NCBI GenBank assembly: GCA_964511215.1
Contig: CAZEER010000067.1
Coordinates: 1-11,435 of the forward strand
DNA length: 11,435 nt
Direction of reading: 5' to 3'
Source: CAZEER01 sp964511215
Lineage (GTDB): Bacteria; Fidelibacterota; Marinisomatia; Marinisomatales; UBA1611
Shown: positions 7,091 through 11,435 of the stretch, piece after piece
Position numbering within the stretch: the first letter of the stretch is position 1
Layout of the letters: each line of letters opens with the position of its first letter
Translations under genes and position numbers: made by a program
Notes under the pieces: model-generated
Told to the model about the DNA's origin: nothing
What the model saw: only the letters and a program-made list of their open reading frames with translations
The model's database searches: none

Positions 7091-7093
7091 GAG
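7089..7093 (+). promoter_or_regulatory. Shine-Dalgarno AGGAG of rpsO
   Basis: AGGAG lies 7 nt before the rpsO ATG at 7101 and overlaps the ribF stop codon TAG (7088-7090). It is one of only two strong Shine-Dalgarno sequences in the window. This fits a highly expressed ribosomal protein gene and may explain independent initiation on the polycistronic message. Confidence 0.75.
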
Positions 7094-7100
7094 CGTTATA

Positions 7101-7370
7101 ATGCCCATCAATAAAGAAGAAAAAAAGAATTATGTTGAGAAATTTGGTAGTGATTCAAATGATACTGGGTCCTCAGAGGTTCAGATTGCAATTCTAACTC
7201 ATCGGATCAGAGAACTAACCGAACATGTCAAAGTACATAAAAAAGACACTCATACTAGACGAGGTCTTGTTAATTTGGTTTCTCAACGTAAGAAAATGTT
7301 AAAATATCTGATGCGCGCTAATGCAGCATCATATATTAAATTAATCAAAGAGTTGTCCATAAGAGGTTAG
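7101..7370 (+). CDS. rpsO: 30S ribosomal protein S15 (uS15)
   Basis: S15 is a primary binding protein of the 16S rRNA central domain. It organises the platform and contacts 23S rRNA across a subunit bridge. The 89 residues are the standard family length. The signature runs through DTGSSEVQIAILTHRIRELT (about 21-40), HVKVHKKDTHTRRGLVNLVS (about 42-61) and QRKKMLKYL. These form the all-helical fold, with the conserved His and Asp in HKKDTHTRR that contact rRNA. The start ATG 7101 has a good Shine-Dalgarno. The neighbour pnp follows after 36 nt with no terminator, the same rpsO-pnp order as in E. coli and most bacteria. Confidence 0.98.
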   Translation: MPINKEEKKNYVEKFGSDSNDTGSSEVQIAILTHRIRELTEHVKVHKKDTHTRRGLVNLVSQRKKMLKYLMRANAASYIKLIKELSIRG

Positions 7371-7406
7371 AATAATAGATAATTCGATTTAAAAAAGAAG
7401 AACATA

Positions 7407-9560
7407 ATGAATAAAAAAGAAAGTACCATCGCTGGTAAAGTGATGAGTTTAGAAACGGGACGGATTGCTCGTCAGAGTAATGGCTCCGTATTGGTAACCC
7501 TTGGAGAGACAACAGTATTAGCTACGGTTAATGCATCAAAAGTACCAAGAGAAGATATAGATTTTTTCCCGTTGCAAGTTGAGTATAGGGAAAAACATTA
7601 CGCTGGTGGAAAAATCCCTGGAGGATTTTTTAAGAGAGAAGCAAGGCCTGCGGAGCATGAAGTGTTAACTAGTAGATTAACAGATCGTCCGATAAGACCA
7701 TTATTCCCTAAAGGTTTTAAAAATGAAACCCAGATTATGATCACCGTACTGCAGAGTGATGGCGAAAATATGGCAGATACTTTAGCGGGTGTAGGAGCAT
7801 CAGCAGCACTTATGTCATCAACTATTCCTTGGAATGGTCCTATAGCTACTGTTAGAGTTGGTCGTGTGGATGGAGTTTGTGTAATTAATCCGACAAGGTC
7901 TGAATTAGAAAAATCTGATTTGGAATTAGTAGTCTCTGGTAACAGTGAAACAGTTGTGATGGTTGAAGGTGAAGCAAATTGTATGTCTGAATCTGATATG
8001 CTAGATGCGCTAAAACAGGGACATGATGTCATTAAAGAAATTATAGAATTACAAAAAGAGCTGATATCATCAATGGAAATTGTTAAAGATGATTTCGTGA
8101 TTCCAGAACCAGAACAACCACTTGTTGATGCTGTAGAAAAAATCATAGGGAATCAGATAGAAAAAATTGTGACAATTAAGGATAAACAAGATAGAGATAA
8201 TGAAAAATCTAATATGGTTGAATCAATATTAGAATCATTAGAGGAAGAATTCCCAGATCAAGAGAAACCAATAAAATCAGTTATTGACGATCGTTTTAAG
8301 GTTGCATTTAGAGAGCAAGTCCTTTCAACAGGAGTTAGAAGCGATGGAAGGTCAACTGCAGATATCCGTCCTATTACAGTTGAGGCGGGTTTATTATCAC
8401 GCACACATGGTTCTGCTCTTTTTACACGTGGAGAGACTCAGGCATTGGTAGTTACTACCCTTGGGTCAAAGAGTGATGAGATGATTATTGATAGTATGGA
8501 TGATGACTATAAAAAATCATACTACTTACATTATAATTTTCCTCCATACTGTGTAGGTGAAGTAGGTAGAATAGGGTTCACAGGGCGAAGAGAAATTGGT
8601 CATGGTAATCTTGCACAGCGCGCCATTAAATCTGTTTTGCCAGATTATGATGATTTTCCTTACACTATTCGTATTGTTTCAGAGATAATGGAATCAAATG
8701 GATCCTCATCGATGGCGTCTGTTTGTGGAGCATCTCTTTCACTGATGAGTGCTGGTGCACCCTTAAAGTCACCTGTAGCAGGTATTGCAATGGGGCTAAT
8801 CACTGATGGGAAAAGACACGCAATATTAAGTGACATTCTAGGAATGGAAGATCACCTTGGAGATATGGATTTTAAAATTGCGGGGACAAATGAAGGAATT
8901 ACAGCAATTCAATTGGATTTAAAAATAGATGGTCTATCCTTTGAATTGATGAAAGATGCTCTAGAACAGGCCAAAGTTGGGAGACTACATATTCTTGATA
9001 AAATGAATGAAGTTCTTTCAGCGCCAAATGATATTTCTCCTTATGCCCCTCGCATAATGTCTCTAACGATAAACCCTGAAAAAATAGGTGCCCTAATCGG
9101 ACCTGGTGGTAAAAATATCAAGAGAATCATTGAAGAAACAGAGTGTGAAGTTAATGTAGATGATGACGGTCTAGTGACAATCGCAGGTGCAAATACTGAA
9201 AAATGTAATGAAGCTGTTGAAATGGTAAAAGGAATTACATTTGAACCTGAAGTAGGTATGGAATTTGATTCAGTAGTTACCAGAATTATGAATTTTGGGG
9301 CATTTGTTGAGTTCGCACCTGGTAGAGAAGGTATGGTACATATTTCAGAATTAGAGTGGCACCGTGTAGAAAAGGTAGAAGATGTATTGAAAAAGGGAGA
9401 TGACGTAAGAGTCAAGCTGATAAAGATCGATGATCAAGGAAGATTGGATTTTAGTCGAAAAGCTCTCTTAGAAAAACCAGAAGGATATGTTGAAAGGCCA
9501 AAAAAACCAAGGCGAGATAACAATCGAGGCGGTAATCGTTTTAAAAAACGTAGGTTTTAA
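7407..9560 (+). CDS. pnp: polyribonucleotide nucleotidyltransferase (PNPase)
   Basis: PNPase is a trimeric phosphorolytic 3'-to-5' exoribonuclease that releases nucleoside diphosphates; it can also add 3' tails. The 717 residues follow the standard order. The first RNase PH domain (about 1-225) contains FFKREARPAEHEVLTSRLTD at 74-93. An all-helical linker covers about 235-300. The second RNase PH domain (about 310-540) contains EDHLGDMDFKIAGT, whose Asp482, Asp488 and Lys490 match the E. coli catalytic residues D486, D492 and K494. The KH domain (about 550-610) has the loop GPGG at 565-568. The S1 domain is at about 618-688. The tail is strongly basic (RPKKPRRDNNRGGNRFKKRRF in part), probably extra RNA contact. 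ATG 7407 has only a weak AAGAAG ahead of it. No RNase III-type leader hairpin is visible before it. Confidence 0.98.
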   Translation: MNKKESTIAGKVMSLETGRIARQSNGSVLVTLGETTVLATVNASKVPREDIDFFPLQVEYREKHYAGGKIPGGFFKREARPAEHEVLTSRLTDRPIRPLFPKGFKNETQIMITVLQSDGENMADTLAGVGASAALMSSTIPWNGPIATVRVGRVDGVCVINPTRSELEKSDLELVVSGNSETVVMVEGEANCMSESDMLDALKQGHDVIKEIIELQKELISSMEIVKDDFVIPEPEQPLVDAVEKIIGNQIEKIVTIKDKQDRDNEKSNMVESILESLEEEFPDQEKPIKSVIDDRFKVAFREQVLSTGVRSDGRSTADIRPITVEAGLLSRTHGSALFTRGETQALVVTTLGSKSDEMIIDSMDDDYKKSYYLHYNFPPYCVGEVGRIGFTGRREIGHGNLAQRAIKSVLPDYDDFPYTIRIVSEIMESNGSSSMASVCGASLSLMSAGAPLKSPVAGIAMGLITDGKRHAILSDILGMEDHLGDMDFKIAGTNEGITAIQLDLKIDGLSFELMKDALEQAKVGRLHILDKMNEVLSAPNDISPYAPRIMSLTINPEKIGALIGPGGKNIKRIIEETECEVNVDDDGLVTIAGANTEKCNEAVEMVKGITFEPEVGMEFDSVVTRIMNFGAFVEFAPGREGMVHISELEWHRVEKVEDVLKKGDDVRVKLIKIDDQGRLDFSRKALLEKPEGYVERPKKPRRDNNRGGNRFKKRRF

Positions 9561-9584
9561 CAAAACCCAAATATATCAATGTAG

Positions 9585-9634
9585 AGCGGTAATTATGTAT
9601 CATAGACCATACATATTTACCGCTTTTCTATTTT
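9585..9634 (+). terminator. intrinsic terminator of the rimP-pnp cluster
   Basis: Arms 9585-9600 and 9609-9624 pair over 16 positions with a single T-T mismatch (9593 with 9616). The base of the stem is GC-rich (AGCGGT/ACCGCT) and the loop is eight bases, CATAGACC. The T-rich tail TTTTCTATTTT (9624-9634) follows at once. It begins 24 nt after the pnp stop and is the strongest terminator in the window. Confidence 0.88.
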
Positions 9635-9644
9635 AGTATATAAT
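9616..9644 (+). promoter_or_regulatory. sigma-70-type promoter for the aminotransferase gene
   Basis: A perfect -10 box TATAAT is at 9639-9644, with TTTACC as -35 at 9616-9621 and an ideal 17-nt spacer. The -35 box is part of the right arm of the pnp terminator. Transcription would begin near 9651, about 9 nt before the ATG at 9660, giving a very short leader with no Shine-Dalgarno. Confidence 0.6.
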
Positions 9645-9659
9645 TTGATATCCGTTTCA

Positions 9660-10949
9660 ATGAAAAAACCTGAATTATCAAAGCATTACCAAGAACGCCT
9701 GCCTTCAGTAATTAGAAAGGCGCAGATCGCATTCTCTGATAGGGTAGATAAAGATTTGATTACAGTAATTAATCTTTCTATAGGAAATGTATCCCTGCCT
9801 ATGTATCCAGCACTGAAGAAAAGGATGATAGAGCTAGGTAATACGAGATTATCTGATGGTGTGGTAAAATATACTTCTACCGTAGGAACATTAGACGCTA
9901 GAAAAGCTTTCCTTAATATACTAGATGCGTCAGGTTTAGAAACATCTGACCTATTTGTTAATATTACTGATGGTGGATCATCGTCAATGGAGCTTATGTT
10001 ATTAGGTGTTAATGGACCATCATCAAAAAAACCCATTATGCTATTAGATCCAGCATATACAAATTATGTCGAATTTGCTAAGCGACTTAGTATCCCAGTA
10101 ATTACATCTAGAAGAAAAATAAATTCCGATGGTTCCTTTAAAAAAATTGATTTTGATAAATTAGTAACAATAATTAAACAAAATAGCCCTACAGCCTTGG
10201 TCGTTATTCCCTATGATAATCCAACGGGTCAATTTTTACCTCAAGATACGTTAGAAGAAATTGCGAGGATATGTGTGAAACACGGACTGTGGCTAGTTAG
10301 TGATGAGGCCTACCGTCCTCTGTATTATGTCGATGGTGTAGTCTCAAGTATTTGGAATATTTCTGAAGAAAATGTGCCTGGAATCAGGGGAATTAGAATT
10401 GGTATTGAGTCTGCTTCAAAAGTATGGAATGCCTGTGGACTAAGAATTGGAGGAATTATCACAGATAATAAAGATTTCCATTCCAGGTCTGTAAATGAAT
10501 ACACAGCCAATCTTTGCGCTAACGCTCTAGGGCAAGAAATATTTGGTGCGCTGGCAGACGAACCACATGAGAATATTAATAGATGGTTTGAAAAACAAAA
10601 AAAATATTATAAATCTAATCTGCAATATATTTGTGACCATTTAGAAAAAGAAATCCCCGGGTTAATAGTAACCAAACCAGAAGCCGCGATATACTGTATT
10701 GTTGATTTCAAAAATATATGTGACAATGTTTTTGATGCGGAGGATTTTGTTCATTATTGTGCCACAAAAGGAAAAGTAAAAATTGGTGAGATATACTACA
10801 CTTTGCTCTTGGCACCGATGAATGGATTTTATGCAAATCCGATAGAGGGTAAAACACAGCTTAGAATTTCAATGGTAGAAACAGAAGATTTATTAAGAAA
10901 AACCCCGCTAATTCTCTCAAAGCTCTATAATAACTATCTGCTTTTATAA
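9660..10949 (+). CDS. PLP-dependent class I/II aminotransferase, substrate unknown
   Basis: The protein is a fold-type I aminotransferase of 429 residues from ATG 9660. Visible landmarks are NLSIGNVSLP near the N-terminus, the cofactor-phosphate segment TDGGSSSMELMLLG, and YDNPTG, in which NPTG is residues 187-190. SDEAY (214-218) carries the Asp that pairs with the PLP pyridine nitrogen. SASKVWNACGLRIGG carries Lys254, the expected Schiff-base lysine. TQLRISM carries Arg402, the expected carboxylate-binding arginine. All catalytic positions are present, so it should be active. The aspartate aminotransferase-like family covers many substrates, and nothing nearby names one. A TTG at 9645 in the same frame would add five residues, but it lies on the probable -10 box, so ATG 9660 is preferred. 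The gene has its own promoter and appears separate from the pnp transcript. Confidence 0.88.
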   Translation: MKKPELSKHYQERLPSVIRKAQIAFSDRVDKDLITVINLSIGNVSLPMYPALKKRMIELGNTRLSDGVVKYTSTVGTLDARKAFLNILDASGLETSDLFVNITDGGSSSMELMLLGVNGPSSKKPIMLLDPAYTNYVEFAKRLSIPVITSRRKINSDGSFKKIDFDKLVTIIKQNSPTALVVIPYDNPTGQFLPQDTLEEIARICVKHGLWLVSDEAYRPLYYVDGVVSSIWNISEENVPGIRGIRIGIESASKVWNACGLRIGGIITDNKDFHSRSVNEYTANLCANALGQEIFGALADEPHENINRWFEKQKKYYKSNLQYICDHLEKEIPGLIVTKPEAAIYCIVDFKNICDNVFDAEDFVHYCATKGKVKIGEIYYTLLLAPMNGFYANPIEGKTQLRISMVETEDLLRKTPLILSKLYNNYLLL

Positions 10950-10964
10950 GGTATTTTATTTCTA

Positions 10965-10993
10965 TTGAATAAATAAGATATCTTATTTATATT
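10965..10993 (+). promoter_or_regulatory. candidate promoter of the merR-family gene
   Basis: TTGAAT (10965-10970) and TATATT (10988-10993) are separated by 17 nt, giving a start near 11000 and a leader of about 20 nt before GTG 11021. The spacer is filled by the palindrome at 10969-10990. TATAAC at 10998-11003 is an alternative -10, but no good -35 fits it. Confidence 0.45.
10969..10990 (+). repeat. perfect 22-bp palindrome, possible operator
   Basis: The half-site ATAAATAAGAT (10969-10979) is followed directly by its exact reverse complement (10980-10990). It covers the whole space between the candidate -35 and -10 boxes upstream of the MerR-type gene. MerR-family proteins are dimers that bind dyads between the -35 and -10 boxes, so this could be its own operator. 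It might instead be a weak A/T-only transcript end for the aminotransferase gene, but no T-run follows. Confidence 0.5.
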
Positions 10994-11020
10994 AAAGTAT
11001 AACTTGAACTAATATAGATC

Positions 11021-11383
11021 GTGACAAGAGTACAGCCCAAGGTAAAAAAACTATACTACTCAATTGGGGAAGTGAGCGAGTTGACCCAGCTTAAGGCCTA
11101 TGTGCTAAGATACTGGGAGACGGAGTTTTCACAATTGAATCCTCCTAAAAACCGTGCAGGTAACCGTACATATCGTCAAAAAGATATTGATACTATTCTA
11201 AATATCAAGGATCTTCTCTATAAGAAAAAATATACAATTGATGGTGCTAGATCAGTGTTGTCGGGGAAAGCCCCTCCTCAAGATATCTCTTCAGGAAAAA
11301 TGAAATTAAATGATAAACAAAAACTCATTATTACCAAAATAAAAGAAGATTTATCAAATATATTAACTATAATATCAAAGTAA
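11021..11383 (+). CDS. small MerR-family transcriptional regulator
   Basis: The 120 residues are mostly one MerR-type winged helix-turn-helix. YYSIGEVSELTQLKAYVLRY (12-31) is the HTH, WETEFSQLNPPKNRAGNRTY (32-51) is the wing with the conserved Arg-x-Tyr, and QKDIDTILNIKDLLYKKKYTI (53-73) is the second helical element. The tail of about 40 residues could form one short helix. It has no effector-binding domain and no cysteine, so metal or redox sensing of the MerR/SoxR kind is not supported. The GTG at 11021 is chosen because no ATG precedes the HTH. There is no Shine-Dalgarno. The stop at 11381-11383 is 6 nt from the tRNA-Pro gene. The target genes are unknown; autoregulation through the upstream palindrome is a reasonable guess. 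Confidence 0.88.
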   Translation: MTRVQPKVKKLYYSIGEVSELTQLKAYVLRYWETEFSQLNPPKNRAGNRTYRQKDIDTILNIKDLLYKKKYTIDGARSVLSGKAPPQDISSGKMKLNDKQKLIITKIKEDLSNILTIISK

Positions 11384-11389
11384 TAATTT

Positions 11390-11435
11390 CGGAGCGTGGC
11401 GCAGCCCGGTAGCGCACCACAATGGGGTTGTGGGG
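11390..11435 (+). tRNA. tRNA-Pro(GGG), 5' part; 3' end outside the window
   Basis: The 5' acceptor strand is CGGAGCG (11390-11396), starting with the C1 typical of bacterial tRNA-Pro. The D stem is GCGC/GCGC around the loop AGCCCGGTA. The anticodon stem CCACA/TGTGG (11417-11421 and 11429-11433) closes the loop ATGGGGT, with anticodon GGG at 11424-11426, which reads CCC and CCU. G37 is present, the usual target of TrmD methylation. The loop shows an A32/U38 pair. The variable loop, T arm and 3' acceptor lie beyond the window. The gene begins 6 nt after the merR-type stop codon. Confidence 0.92.

Noticed and set aside
7371..7406. rpsO-pnp spacer checked for a terminator, a promoter or an RNase III-type leader hairpin
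   Set aside because: No inverted repeat of useful length and only poor promoter matches. Readthrough from rpsO into pnp is the simplest reading.
7598..8146. 182-codon open frame on the minus strand inside pnp, with other minus-strand frames of 60-124 codons at 1010-1216, 3062-3415, 5591-5860, 9041-9415 and elsewhere
   Set aside because: All lie opposite clear conserved genes and encode low-complexity Ser/Phe/Ile-rich strings without recognisable domains. They are shadows of the real frames.
9553..9567. Small inverted repeat GGTTTT/AAAACC with a three-base loop across the pnp stop codon
   Set aside because: It is only 6 bp with no T-run, and a much stronger terminator follows at 9585. It is probably chance.
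9645..9659. TTG start for the aminotransferase, adding five residues
   Set aside because: It overlaps the last base of the -10 box TATAAT (9639-9644 ends one base before it) and would lie upstream of the predicted transcription start near 9651. ATG 9660 is the better start.
1..11435. CRISPR arrays, insertion sequences, attachment-site repeats at the flanking tRNAs, defence or toxin-antitoxin genes
   Set aside because: No spaced direct repeats, no transposase or integrase gene, no displaced tRNA-end duplication and no unexplained gene were found. The window is a housekeeping region.

Overview
This window is a chromosomal housekeeping region from an A+T-rich bacterium (roughly two thirds A+T by eye). 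Nearly every gene is on the + strand and intact. The core is the widely conserved transcription/translation cluster rimP-nusA-infB-rbfA-truB-ribF-rpsO-pnp. Three points suggest the Fibrobacteres-Chlorobi-Bacteroidetes (FCB) superphylum or a relative such as Marinimicrobia (SAR406): ylxR and the L7Ae-like gene are absent between nusA and infB, TruB is short and has no C-terminal PUA domain, and Shine-Dalgarno sequences are mostly missing. This placement is inference, because no rRNA is present to confirm it.

Layout. Positions 1-52 are the 3' part of a tRNA-Arg(CCT). It is followed after 20 nt by a gene for a membrane-anchored TPR-like protein (73-747). A GC-rich hairpin with a T-rich tail (791-821) lies directly in front of rimP (825-1265). 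Then come nusA (1281-2648, TTG start), infB (2682-5162), rbfA (5159-5512, TTG start overlapping the infB stop), truB (5520-6173), ribF (6152-7090, GTG start, 22-nt overlap with truB), rpsO (7101-7370) and pnp (7407-9560). A strong intrinsic terminator (9585-9634) closes the cluster. A fold-type I aminotransferase (9660-10949) follows behind its own good promoter, whose -35 box lies inside the terminator. Next is a small MerR-family regulator (11021-11383) behind a promoter whose spacer is filled by a perfect 22-bp palindrome. The 5' part of a tRNA-Pro(GGG) starts 6 nt after the MerR stop and runs off the window.

How the genes work together. NusA controls transcription elongation and termination. 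RimP and RbfA mature the 30S subunit. IF2 starts translation, S15 nucleates the 30S platform, TruB makes pseudouridine 55 in tRNA, and PNPase turns RNA over. RibF makes FMN and FAD and is a common passenger in this cluster. Spacings of -22 to +36 nt from rimP to pnp, with no terminator between genes, suggest one transcript.

Nothing here is a new defence, mobile or biosynthetic system. The points worth a second look are regulatory: the terminator-like hairpin at the rimP start, a hairpin that places the infB stop/rbfA start in its loop, a hairpin ahead of the rpsO ribosome site, the nested terminator/promoter after pnp, the palindrome in the merR promoter, the scarcity of Shine-Dalgarno sequences, and tRNA genes closely abutting protein genes.
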